DNA of 64,000 nucleotides from the NCBI GenBank assembly GCA_016617855.1, contig JAECUM010009862.1, positions 1-64,000 on the forward strand, read 5' to 3'. Shown in pieces: positions 1 to 14,022 of this stretch. A program made the position numbers and the translations under genes. The first letter of the stretch is position 1, and every line of letters starts with the position of its first letter. The DNA comes from Megalonaias nervosa (lineage: Eukaryota; Mollusca; Bivalvia; Unionida; Unionidae). Below the pieces are notes generated by a model. That model did no database searches. It saw nothing but the letters and a program-made list of their open reading frames with translations, and was not told the origin of the DNA.

Positions 1-149
1 TGCTTCCGTGAACATTGCCTGTGATCATTCCTCAAACTGCAGCTACGTGATTGACAAACTTTCCGCCGGATCAGGACATAACATCGCAATATTGGCTTCT
101 TCAGGAGGAGTTCAGAATTCTATCTCCTGCTCATTATATGGAAGAACGA
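1..149 (+). CDS. FN3 array exon 0 (3' part, cut by window edge)
   Basis: This is the last half of a fibronectin type III exon whose start lies before the window. It reads in frame through the conserved NIAC, SNC and ISC cysteines and the KLSAGSGHNI turn, which matches the FN3 consensus of Leu, then a Pro/Ala-Gly-Thr/Ser turn, then an aromatic or His residue. It ends at a GTGAGT donor (150) after one base of a codon, so the intron phase is 1. It is nearly identical to 4382-4530, the equivalent exon one higher-order unit downstream. The protein is inferred to be extracellular from sequons and cysteines. Confidence 0.8.
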
Positions 150-768
150 GTGAGTACTGTACTATTTCATTTTTTAAATATCTTGCAAACGGACACTGAC
201 AATTCATCCAAGTCAGTCATTTAATGATGTAAATTATCAAATATAATACCATACAATATGGCCTACAACATTTATATGACAATAACAGCTATGACATTAA
301 TTAGAAACTAACTGCAAGTACTTGCTACACAGAGAAAATGAGCCTCAAAAATATCTACTGGGTCAATGCATCGCCACCAAACACAGAAAACATAACGATT
401 CTGGGCTCTATACGACCGTTCAATATTACCTTCACATTGTAATGTAGGTTTATTAGAGTATGTCTCGGTTTTTGGAAATTTCTATTATTCTAGGGAACAA
501 TTGTAAAATTATGTACACTGATTTAATTGTGGGATCGAAATTGTGTGTTTCATTTGCACACTTTATGGTCGGCAAAACTTCAGTGTATCAATTTCAAATG
601 TCAATAGGTACTTGAAAACGACTCGTTGTCTATTCACAATCAAACATTGCACGTATGTATGAAAGAGCGTGGTCTGTTTCTTCTCTCTACAGTAGGAACT
701 ATGTTTGTTTGTTTGACCAAACCAACTTCTCAAATTAACGCAATATCGCATGTATTACTTTCCTTAAG

Positions 769-1044
769 TGCCCAACGTACCACAGTGCGCCAACGCAACG
801 TCACTTAATACAACAGCTGTACAAGTATTTTGGCAGAATACGGTAGGTGCAACTCACTTTCAAATTCAACTTGATAGCAACCATTCGTATGCCAATATTT
901 CCGAGAACATTGCCTGTCCTCGTTCGACACAGTGCAGTTGCGTGATCGACAAACTTTCCGCCGGATCCGGACATAATATCGCAATATAGGCTTCTTCAAG
1001 AGGAGTTCAGAATTCTGTCTCCTGCTCATTATATGGAATAGCGA
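769..1044 (+). pseudogene. FN3 array exon 1, with an in-frame stop
   Basis: This FN3 exon of 276 nt follows an AG acceptor (767-768) and is phase 1-1. Residues follow the array consensus: the PNVPQC start, the VFWQN tryptophan strand, NISENIAC, and the KLSAGSGHNI turn. Codon 987-989 is TAG where the near-identical twin at 5148-5423 has TTG, so the domain is cut about 20 residues before its end. The donor is GTGATA, one base short of the GTGAGT used by the other array exons. If this exon is spliced in, it truncates the protein. It is either skipped or dead, or the base is a sequencing error. Confidence 0.75.
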
Positions 1045-1600
1045 GTGATACTGTAATGTTTTACTTTGTAAATATCTTATCAACGGATACATACAACATG
1101 GTCTACAACATTTATTTGACATTTAAAGATATAACATTAATTAGAAACTAACTGCAAAACATTCCTACACATTAATTGGGTCTCAAAATATATTTCAATG
1201 CATCTCCACCAAAGACAAAAACCACAATGATTCTTGGCTCTATACGAGCGTTCAATATTGCCTTCACTTTGTCATGTAGATTTATTAGAGTATGTCGCGG
1301 TTTTTGAAATTTCTTCTATTCAAGAGAGCATTTGTACAATTGTGTACACTGATTTAATTCTAGGATGGAGATTGCGTGTTCATTTCTCACGCTTGATACT
1401 TGGCAAAACTTCAGTGTATCCGTTTTAAATGGCAATAGGTATTTGTGCAAGATTCCTTTCTGTCCACCATTAACCATAGCGCATATGTATAAAAGAGCGT
1501 GCTCTTTTCCGTCTCTCTACATTAGCAGATAGGCTTCTGCTCCTTTAATCAAACGAACTCCTCAAATTAAAGCAATATCCCATGTACTACTTTCTTTTAG

Positions 1601-1876
1601 TGCCCAATGTACCACAGTGCTTTAACGCAACGTCAATTAATACTACAGCTGTACAAGTATTTTGGCAGAATACGGGAGGTGCAACCCAATTTCAGATTCA
1701 GCTTGATGATAATCGTTCATACACTAATATTTCCGAGAACATTACCTGCCATCAGTCGACAAACTGCAGGTATGTGATCGACAAACTTTCCGCCGGATCC
1801 GGACATAAAATCACAATATTCGCTTCTTCAAGAGGAGTTCAGAATTCCATCTCCTGCTCATTGTATGGAATAGCGA
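1601..1876 (+). CDS. FN3 array exon 2
   Basis: A complete 276-nt FN3 exon follows a TTTCTTTTAG acceptor and ends at GTGAGT (1877), phase 1-1. It carries the array's four cysteines (VPQC, NITC, TNC, ISC), the single FN3 tryptophan, and several N-x-S/T sequons (NATS, NTTA, NRSY, NISE, NITC), as expected for a secreted or ectodomain module. It differs from its neighbours by DDNRSYTN and by KITIFASSRG in the late strands. Its twin one higher-order unit downstream is 5981-6256. The open frame continues past the donor by chance, which is why a longer ORF can be drawn. Confidence 0.85.
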
Positions 1877-2491
1877 GTGAGTACTGTAATCATTTACTTT
1901 GCAACTATCCAACAATTGGACACGGTCAGTTCATCCAAGTCAAAACTTTTAAACATGGAAATTATCAAAGACAGTTACCATATAATACGGTCTACAAACT
2001 TATGGACAATGACAGCAAAGACATTCATTACAACTAATTGTAAGAACTTGCCACGCAGATGTTGATCCTCAAAAATATGTACAGTCTCAATGCATCTCCA
2101 CAAGAAACAGATACTGCAACGATCATTGCCTATATGAGACCATTCGATATTATCTTTGAAATATGTTTGTTAGCGCATGCCTCCCGTTCAAATTTCTATG
2201 GTTTAAGTGAGAAATAGCAGAACGGTGTTCATTGATTCAACTAAAGAATAAAGATTCCATAACTAATTTGGTACAATTTTTCTCTAGGCAAAATGGCAGA
2301 TATTCAGTGTATAACTTTTAAACGGCAATCCATATTTGTGCATGATTCATCGTCTTTCCACCATCAAACATGGAACATATTCATGTTTAAGCGGAATCTT
2401 ATTTCAACTCCCGACAGTACAACATATGCTTCTGTACGTTTGAACAAATGAACTTCTCAAATTAACACAATATCCCATTCTTTTCCTCTAG

Positions 2492-2767
2492 TGCCCAACG
2501 TACCACAGTGTGTCAATGTAACGTCACTGAATACTTCAGCAGCAGAAGTATTTTGGCAAAATACGGGAGGTGCAACACACTTTCAAATTCAACTTGATGG
2601 TAATCGTTTGTATGCCAATATTTCCGAGAACATTGCCTGTCCTCATTCGACACAGTGCAGCTACGTGATCGACAAACTTTCCGCCGGATCCGGACATAAT
2701 ATCGCAATATTGGCTTCTTCAGGAGGAGTTCAGAATTCCGTCTCCTGCTCATTATATGGAATAGCGA
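2492..2767 (+). CDS. FN3 array exon 3
   Basis: A 276-nt FN3 exon follows a TTTTCCTCTAG acceptor, phase 1-1, with a GTGAGT donor at 2768. The four array cysteines, the tryptophan and the KLSAGSGHNI turn are intact. It has Ala-Glu in the strand before the Trp (SAAEVFW), a variant shared only with the next exon (3362). Its upstream intron is almost identical to the intron before 6872. The exon itself departs from 6872-7147 from about base 2535, which marks a recombination edge inside the coding sequence. Confidence 0.85.
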
Positions 2768-3361
2768 GTGAGTAGTGCAATATTATACTTTCCAAATATC
2801 CGACAATCGGAAACTGCTAATTCATAAATCTCAAATATCTAAAGATGGAATTATCAAAGAGAATGCCATCCAATACAGTCTACAACATGTATATGACAAT
2901 AACACCCATTATACAGATTAGAAATCAATTATGAGTACTTGCAACACAGATACTGGGCCTCAAAAATGTATACCATCTCGATACGTCTCCACCAAGCACA
3001 GTAACCACAACGATTCTTGGCTCTATAGGACAGTTTATTAGATTATACCTCGGTTTTCGTATTTCTCTGATCCTATCCAGCAATAGGAACATTGTTTATA
3101 CTGATTCAGTTGAAGGATCGAGACAGCATGATTGATTTAGCACAGTCTGTGCTGGACAAATTGGCATATATGGGGTCCATTACGTTTAAACAGCAATCCA
3201 TATTTATGCATGGTGCGCTGTCTTTCCACATCAAACATGGAACATATTCATATTCGAGCGGAATCTGTTTCTATTCACTACAGTAGAACATATCTTTGTA
3301 TACGTTTGAACCAGGTCTCCTCTCCAATTCATACAATATCGCATATATTGTTTTCCTCTAG

Positions 3362-3637
3362 TGCCCAACGTACCACAGTGTGTCAATGTAACGTCACTGA
3401 GCACATCAGCAGCAGAAGTATTTTGGCAGAATACGGGAGGTGCAACTCACTTTCAAATTCATCTTGATGGTAATCGTTTGTATGCCAATATTTCCGAGAA
3501 CATTGCCTGTCCTCATTCGACACAGTGCAGCTATATGATCGACAAACTTTCCGCCGGATCCGGACATAACATCGCAATATTGGCTTCTTCAGGAGGAGTT
3601 CAGAATTACATCTCATGCTCATTATATGGAATAGCGA
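3362..3637 (+). CDS. FN3 array exon 4
   Basis: A 276-nt FN3 exon, phase 1-1, has a CTCTAG acceptor and a GTGAGT donor at 3638. It keeps the four cysteines and the SAAEVFW variant of exon 3, so exons 3 and 4 look like the most recent pair within this unit. It reads MIDKL where the others have VIDKL. It has no full counterpart downstream of 7147 in the window, so the second higher-order unit is cut short before it. Confidence 0.85.
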
Positions 3638-4254
3638 GTGAGTACTGTAATATTGCACTTTCTAAATATCCGACAATCGAAACCTGTCAATTCATCCAAG
3701 TCAAATATTTAAAGATGGAAATAATCAAGGACAATGCCGTACAATACAGTATACAAGGTTTAGATGACAATAAAACCTATGACATTGATTAGAAACTAAT
3801 TGTAAGTACTTGCTACACAGATAATGAACTTCAAAAATATATATAATCAAAACGCATCTCCACCAAACACAGAAACCACAACGATTCTTGGCTCCATACA
3901 GCTGTTCAATATTGCTTTCACTTTTAGTGTAGGTTTATTAGAGTATGTCTCGGTTTACGAAATTCTATGATTCTAGTGAGTAACTGGGAAATAGTGTACA
4001 CTGATTCAATTGAGGGATCGAAATTGCATGGTCGTTTGCCACATTTCATGGTGGGCAAACCTTTAGTGTACTAATTTTAAAGCTGCAATGGGTATGTGAG
4101 CACGAGTCGTTGTCTGTCCACCATCAAAGATGGCACGTGTGCATGAGAGAGCGTAGTTGTTTTCTTCTCTCTACTGTAGGACATATGTTTGTGTACGTTT
4201 TATCAAAGCAACATCTCAGATAAACACAGTATTGCATGTAATGCTTTCATTTAG

Positions 4255-4530
4255 TGCCCAGCGTACCAAAGTGTGTCAAGGTAACGTCACTGAATACATC
4301 AGCTGTCCAGGTATTTTGGCACAATACTGGAGGTGCAACTCACTTTCAAATTCAACTTGATAGTAATCGTTCGTATGCCAATACTTCCGTGAACATTGCC
4401 TGTGATCATTCCTCAAACTGCAGCTACGTGATTGACAAACTTTCCGCCGGATCGGGACATAACATCGCAATATTGGCTTCTTCAGGAGGAGTTCAGAATT
4501 CTATCTCCTGCTCATTATATGGAAGAACGA
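4255..4530 (+). CDS. FN3 array exon 5
   Basis: A 276-nt FN3 exon, phase 1-1, has a CATTTAG acceptor and a GTGAGT donor at 4531. It is the intact version of the exon truncated at the window start. Distinctive residues are VPKCVKV at the start, NTSVNIAC and DHSSNC in the middle, and GRTS at the end instead of GIAS. It keeps the four cysteines and the tryptophan. It opens the second copy of the 4.38-kb higher-order unit. Confidence 0.85.
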
Positions 4531-5147
4531 GTGAGTACTGTACTATTTCATTTTTTAAATATCTTGCAAACGGACACTGACAATTCATCCAAGTCAGTCA
4601 TTTAATGATGTAAATTATCAAATATAATACCATACAATATGGCCTACAACATTTATATGGCTATAACAGCTATGACATTAATTAGAAACTAACTGCAAGT
4701 ACTTGCTACACAGAAAATGAGCCTCAAAAATATCTACTGGGTCAATGCATCGCCACCAAACACAGAAAACATAACGATTCTGGGCTCTATACGACCGTTC
4801 AATATTACCTTCACATTGTAATGTAGGTTTATTAGAGTATGTCTCGGTTTTTGGAAATTTCTATTATTCTAGGGAACAATTGTAAAATTATGTACACTGA
4901 TTTAATTGTGGGATCGAAATTGCGTGTTTCATTTGCACACTTTATGGTCGGCAAAACTTCAGTGTATCAATTTCAAATGTCAATAGGTACTTGAAAACGA
5001 CTCGTTGTCTATTCACAATCAAACATTGCACGTATGTATGAAAGAGCGTGGTCTGTTTCTTCTCTCTACAGTAGGAACTATGTTTGTTTGTTTGACCAAA
5101 CCAACTTCTCAAATTAACGCAATATCGCATGTATTACTTTCCTTAAG

Positions 5148-5423
5148 TGCCCAACGTACCACAGTGCGCCAACGCAACGTCACTTAATACAACATCAGTA
5201 CAAGTATTTTGGCAGAATACGGGAGGTTCAACTCACTTTCAAATTCAACTTGATAGCAACCATTCGTATGCCAATATTTCCGAGAACATTGCCTGTCCTC
5301 GTTCGACACAGTGCAGTTGCGTGATCGACAAACTTTCCGCCGGATCCGGACATAATATCGCAATATTGGCTTCTTCAAGAGGAGTTCAGAATTCTGTCTC
5401 CTGCTCATTATATGGAATAGCGA
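5148..5423 (+). CDS. FN3 array exon 6 (open twin of exon 1)
   Basis: A 276-nt FN3 exon, phase 1-1, follows a CTTAAG acceptor. It is the open version of 769-1044: TTG at 5366-5368 replaces the stop, and a TTSV stretch replaces TTAV. It has a fifth cysteine (TQCSC) besides the usual four. Its donor is GTGATA (5424), one base shorter than GTGAGT. The same loss is in exon 1, so it predates the large duplication. Splicing may therefore be weak here even though the frame is intact. Confidence 0.8.
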
Positions 5424-5980
5424 GTGATACTGTAATGTTTTACTTTGTAAATATCTTATCAACGGATACATACAACATGGTCTACAACATTTATTTGACA
5501 TTTAAAGATATAACATTAATTAGAAACTAACTGCAAAACATTCCTACACATTAATTGGGTCTCAAAAATATATTTCAATGCATCTCCACCAAAGACAAAA
5601 ACCACAATGATTCTTGGCTCTATACGAGCGTTCAATATCGCCTTCACTTTGTCATGTAGATTTATTAGAGTATGTCGCGGTTTTTGAAATTTCTTCTATT
5701 CAAGAGAGCATTTGTACAATTGTGTACACTGATTTAATTCTAGGATGGAGATTGCGTGTTCATTTCTCACGCTTGATACTTGGCAAAACTTCAGTGTATC
5801 AGTTTTAAATGGCAATAGGTATTTGTGCAAGATTCCTTTCTGTCCACCATTAACCATAGCGCATATGTATAAAAGAGCGTGCTCTTTTCCGTCTCTCTAC
5901 ACTAGCAGATAGGCTTCTGTTCCTTTAATCAAACGAACTCCTCAAATTAAAGCAATATCCCATGTACTACTTTCTTTTAG

Positions 5981-6256
5981 TGCCCAATGTACCACAGTGC
6001 TTTAACGCAACGTCAATTAATACTACAGCTGTACAAGTATTTTGGCAGAATACGGGAGGTGCAACCCAATTTCAGATTCAGCTTGATGATAATCGTTCAT
6101 ACACTAATATTTCCGAGAACATTACCTGCCATCAGTCGACAAACTGCAGGTATGTGATCGACAAACTTTCCGCCGGATCCGGACATAAAATCACAATATT
6201 CGCTTCTTCAAGAGGAGTTCAGAATTCCATCTCCTGCTCATTGTATGGAATAGCGA
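5981..6256 (+). CDS. FN3 array exon 7 (twin of exon 2)
   Basis: A 276-nt FN3 exon, phase 1-1, has a CTTTTAG acceptor and a GTGAGT donor at 6257. By eye it is almost base-for-base the same as 1601-1876, and its flanking introns are equally similar, as expected for a recent tandem duplication of the whole 4.38-kb unit. The four cysteines, the sequons and the tryptophan are kept. Confidence 0.85.
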
Positions 6257-6871
6257 GTGAGTACTGTAATCATTTACTTTGCAACTATCCAACAATTGGA
6301 CACGGTCAGTTCATCCAAGTCAAAACTTCTAAACATGGAAATTATCAAAGACAGTTACCATATAATACGGTCTACAAACTTATGGACAATGACAGCAAAG
6401 ACATTCATTACAACTAATTGTAAGAACTTGCCACGCAGATGTTGATCCTCAAAAATATGTACAGTCTCAATGCATCTCCACAAGAAACAGATACCGCAAC
6501 GATCATTGCCTATATGAGACCATTCGATATTATCTTTGAAATATGTTTGTTAGCGCATGCCTCCCGTTCAAATTTCTATGGTTTAAGTGAGAAATAGCAG
6601 AACGGTGTTCATTGATTCAACTAAAGAATAAAGATTCCATAACTAATTTGGTACAATTTTTCTCTAGGCAAAATGGCAGATATTCAGTGTATAACTTTTA
6701 AACGGCAATCCATATTTGTGCATGATTCATCGTCTTTCCACCATCAAACATGGAACATATTCATGTTTAAGCGGAATCTTATTTCAACTCCCGACAGTAC
6801 AACATATGCTTCTGTACGTTTGAACAAATGAACTTCTCAAATTAACACAATATCCCATTCTTTTCCTCTAG

Positions 6872-7147
6872 TGCCCAACGTACCACAGTGTGTCAATGTA
6901 ACGTCACTGAATACATCAGCTGTACAAGTATTTTGGCAGAATACGGGAGGTGCAACTCACTTTCAAATTCAGCTTGATGGTGACCGTTCGTATGCCAATA
7001 TTTCCGAGAACATTTCCTGTCCTCATTCGACACATTGCAACTACGTGATCGACAAACTTTTCGCCGGATCGGGATATAATATCGCAATATTGGCTTCTTC
7101 AGGAGGAGTTCAGAATTATATATCTTGCTCATTATATGGAATAGCGG
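6872..7147 (+). CDS. FN3 array exon 8 (last array exon, chimeric)
   Basis: A 276-nt FN3 exon, phase 1-1, has a CTCTAG acceptor and a GTGAGT donor at 7148. Its first 43 bases and its upstream intron match exon 3 (2492). From 6915 on it reads TSAVQVFW like exon 5, not SAAEVFW, so it looks like a recombinant of two exon types. Distinctive residues are NISC, THCNY and KLFAGSGYNI. The four cysteines are kept. After about 7230 the tandem monomer similarity is lost. Confidence 0.85.
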
Positions 7148-8039
7148 GTGAGTGATGTAATATGTTACCTTTGAAATTTCTGACAATCGGACAATTTTGC
7201 TTCATCAATGGCAAATGATTATATGTGAAGTTATCACTCTCAAGTCAACATAGTGGTACTTATTCTAAAATTGGGATAAAAAACAATACAAACGCCGATA
7301 ATTCTTTGCAACTAGTTTTGCATTTAACACATGCTTCATCAGGCACAAAATATTTTGAAAGAAACGGATGACGTCTTTATATTTTAAAATTTCAACACAT
7401 TTTGATACCAATAATCATTCTCTACTCGATTTTTCTTTCATGCCAATAGATATTGTGCATGAAGGTATGAATAGACTCATATAAGAAACTTACTGGATTC
7501 ATAAATTAGATACTTTGTATCCTAATGTCCTTAATACCAATGCACTATATAAAATTGAATAAATATTTTTTTTAATTGATAAATTGTATATCCTTTATAA
7601 CAATATAATTATATGTATGACTGACTGTTTGTCTCTATTTTATTTTATTATTTCACTTATTCCAAAGACACTTTACAAATAATGGTGTAAACGGTGATCA
7701 ATATGAAAATTCCATCAGCAATTCCATTGCGTATTAATCGGTTAAACGCGTTTATTAAGAAATACTGATGTCTTGAATGACTAAGAAAATGTTGAATTGT
7801 ACACCTGGGAGATAAATGGAATACGCATTAATTGTAATGCCGTATATAGATCAACGACTGCACGAGAAGCGAAACTTTGATGGTCATGGTGTGTTAAAAT
7901 CACAAGACATACTATATACATATACGGCAACTCTTGCGTGACATAAGCAAAGACGTGACTCGATTTTAAATGATTATGTATACAATTTTATCAACACTGC
8001 AGCTATGACAATGATTTTTTTCATTCCTGCTGAGTACAG

Positions 8040-8380
8040 TACGTTATCCATCCAATCATTCTCACCCGAAAACAAAGTCCACAAGTATCCTCAATTATAT
8101 ATGTCGATTTGATATTGCCATTATATTTGTTGTGTATGATTATTTACTTAAATCTCGCACTTTCTATTTTGATAGTGTTTTTGAGGAATAAGAAAACGAT
8201 ATACCCTTACTCAATATCAGGATCTAAATTGCATGGTTCATTTGGACCATTTGGTGATTGGGGAACGTTCAGTGTAGCAGTTTTAAAAAGCAATCCTTAT
8301 TTGTGTCTGCAGTCATTCTCTTTCCACCAACAAAGATGAATAATACGCATGATAGAGTGTGACATGATTCATTCTTCCTG
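8040..8380 (+). repeat. Decayed intron monomer of the FN3 array, exon lost
   Basis: This stretch aligns by eye, in order, with the array introns. It has a CACCAAACACAGAAACC-like string near 8070, then ATATTGCCA, then GGATCTAAATTGCATGG near 8220 (array: GGATCGAAATTGCATGG). It ends with a CTTTCCACCAACAAAGATG string near 8322 (array: CTGTCCACCATCAAAGATG). No FN3 exon follows where one would be due, near 8450. The short ORF drawn here (8109-8339) is a by-product. Confidence 0.6.
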
Positions 8381-11706
<3,326 letters not shown>

Positions 11707-11725
11707 TTAGTTACTTCTGTGTTAG

Positions 11726-12125
11726 TTTTAAATTCTTTTTTATTTTATTTTTGTTTCATTACATTTTATTATAATGATAATTTTCACGGGATTTGACAAT
11801 TTTCGGAAAAATCACTTCTCTGTTTTGACCTGATTTGAACGTAAAAGGTATTATATTATCAATATTTTTAGGTCACCTTGGTTGAGACGTTTTGTAAACT
11901 ACTAAGCGAAAATGATTGGCTATTACCAAGGTCATATTCGGCCCACGTGTTACCTGAGTTGTAAACAGCCTTTCTTTTTTTGATTTATTTCCAGTGTCGG
12001 AATCTGATTCTTAGATAGGGTTATTCTAGCGTACGTGTAAAATAGCATTGTATTTACTGCCCTGTTCAAATTAGTGATCACATAGCCCGTCACGTGAGCC
12101 ACCATGTGATCTGAAATCATGGGTT
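11726..12125. repeat. Dispersed repeat, copy 1
   Basis: Similar over most of its length to 42236-42612. Shared landmarks, in order, are TTTTATTTTATTTTTGTTTC, then TTTTCACGGGATT, then GAACGTAAAAG, and finally TGTTCAAATTAGT and TAGCCCGTCACGTGA. Both copies follow a TG-rich run. The repeat class was not identified: no coding capacity, tRNA head or terminal inverted repeat was seen. Confidence 0.65.
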
Positions 12126-12616
12126 AAAACAGACGCTCTCTAGTAGATTTATCAGTCGTATCATACACCTTTAAGAGCTCTAGGTGGGTTTGTTTTATTG
12201 TTGATGCCAGTCTGTTCTGAAGTTCATCTACTTTTTGGGGATTTAATAATTCATATTCTCTAGAAAACAAACAAGTGCTTTTCTTTATAAAAATTCTGGG
12301 ACAAAGACGTTTAGTGGAAATTTATTCTAAATTCTAAACAGAACATTATAAATTGTGTTTCAACGAGGAACTGTCGCCATCAGAACAACGACCTCATCTG
12401 ACGTCATCACCTTCCACATTGGAACTTCATAGAGATTCGAACCTGGATTCAATTAGAACTATTTAGTGATAGGACTTATATTGTTCAATTCTAGGATTAA
12501 TTTTTTTATTATATTCACAAACCGTAAGTCCTATCTCATATTTTTACCTTGTTTTCGAGGGAAATAATTATTTTGTTAAAATTTGCAAAGCTTGTTCACT
12601 TTACTCTTTTCTTTTG

Positions 12617-12617
<1 letters not shown>

Positions 12618-12694
<77 letters not shown>
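12618..12694. repeat. (TA)n microsatellite
   Basis: About 77 bp of uninterrupted TA repeats; the ORF through it is an artefact. Confidence 0.97.
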
Positions 12695-12696
<2 letters not shown>

Positions 12697-12923
12697 GCAC
12701 ATACATTGTTGGTAGACCAAACTTGTAATGTTCTAAAGTTACCAAAGTCCTTTTTATATAATTCTCAGATTATAATTGACATTATAATCATTAAATTATA
12801 CATAATTTTTGACCAATGAATTATTAAAGTCATAGGTATATATGCTTTGATTGAAGAGCGAAATCTACTCTTTTTGATCGTCAGCCTTCATATTGTAATC
12901 AATATTGCCAGGGCGACATGTTT

Positions 12924-13200
<277 letters not shown>

Positions 13201-13699
13201 AGGGAGCGACAGTTTATTGTCGGTGGTACTGTTGCTAGAGTAGAATAATGACTTAGATCAATTGTAAATATATTAAAATATTATATTACCTCTAATTTTT
13301 TCGTTATTTTGCTTAGTTTCTATTCCACTTTAATTTCCATTCGCAGGAACGTTAATGGCAGCGTTCATGTGAATGGCGCAGCTAACCATGTGTTTTTGTA
13401 GTGCTCGACTTTTATCATTAAAACCATATTTAATGTTTATATCATAATTATGTATTATATTGATTTATTCAATGTGAAGAAAAATAGAAACTAAATAAGA
13501 AAACAATCAACTTATAGTCACAAAAGACATAGAACTACATTTTGCAGCGGACACACTCAGGGATGTGAGGAGTTCATTCATTCGGTCAATACACAGCAGC
13601 CTGTAGTAAATCTTAACTCCGTTGAAATGGCAAATATATGTATTTTTATGTGACATAAATAAAATATATGTACAGTATGTACGCTGATTCAATGATATA

Positions 13700-13785
13700 C
13701 CACTCGTTGCATAAATTTTTCATTAAAAGGAAACTCAGCAAAACTTCGTTTCCTTTTAATGAAAAATTTATACATCTCGTGGTAT
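13700..13785. repeat. Small fold-back hairpin
   Basis: Two arms around TTTTTCATTAAAAGGAAAC and its exact reverse complement are separated by 13 bases (TCAGCAAAACTTC). The similarity continues outward through TATACCACT and its complement with mismatches. The DNA or RNA could form a stem of about 35 bp. Confidence 0.75.
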
Positions 13786-14022
13786 AGTAGTAAAGGAAAA
13801 TAAGGTTTCTGGCTCTACGACCATAATCGTATTAAAAAAGTTCAGAAAGATCACCTAGTCTTCAACTATGATTTCTACAATTTTTTATGAACATTTAATG
13901 ACCTAACACAAATTCGTCACCATTTTTTGGTAACTAAAATTTATGACAAATTTATGATGATCTGAACATTTTGAATACGATTATGGTCTTCGATACGCGA
14001 AACCTTATTTTCCTTTACTACT
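13786..14022. mobile_element. MITE of about 237 bp
   Basis: The ends are perfect 24-bp inverted repeats starting AGTAGTAAAGGAAAATAAGG. Further inside is a second matching pair (CCATAATCGTATT and AATACGATTATGG, then GTTCAGA and TCTGAAC with one change). There is no coding capacity, so it would be non-autonomous. No target-site duplication is evident. Its right end is shared with the palindromic element that follows, which suggests a common terminal sequence. Confidence 0.7.

Larger units (their letters stand above)
150..7230 (+). repeat. Higher-order tandem array of exon-intron monomers
   Basis: Exons and introns are both repeated. Exon starts at 769, 1601, 2492, 3362, 4255, 5148, 5981 and 6872 give spacings of 832, 891, 870, 893, 893, 833 and 891 bp. 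The spacing pattern repeats after five monomers, at an offset of 4379-4381 bp, and 1-2534 is nearly identical to 4382-6914. Introns share marker strings such as CACAACGATTCTTGGCTC and GGCAAAACTTCAGTGTAT. The left edge lies outside the window. Confidence 0.9.

Noticed and set aside
626..808. ORFs in the array introns (626-808, 1234-1428, 5005-5187, 5614-5808 and similar).
   Set aside because: They lie between good acceptor and donor sites of the FN3 exons, run across splice junctions, and are copied only as part of the repeat unit.
805..1122. Antisense ORFs opposite the FN3 exons (also 2513-2752, 3383-3658, 4276-4470, 5184-5501, 6893-7186).
   Set aside because: They repeat in every monomer only because the plus-strand exons repeat; no domain, and splice sites and phases support the plus strand.
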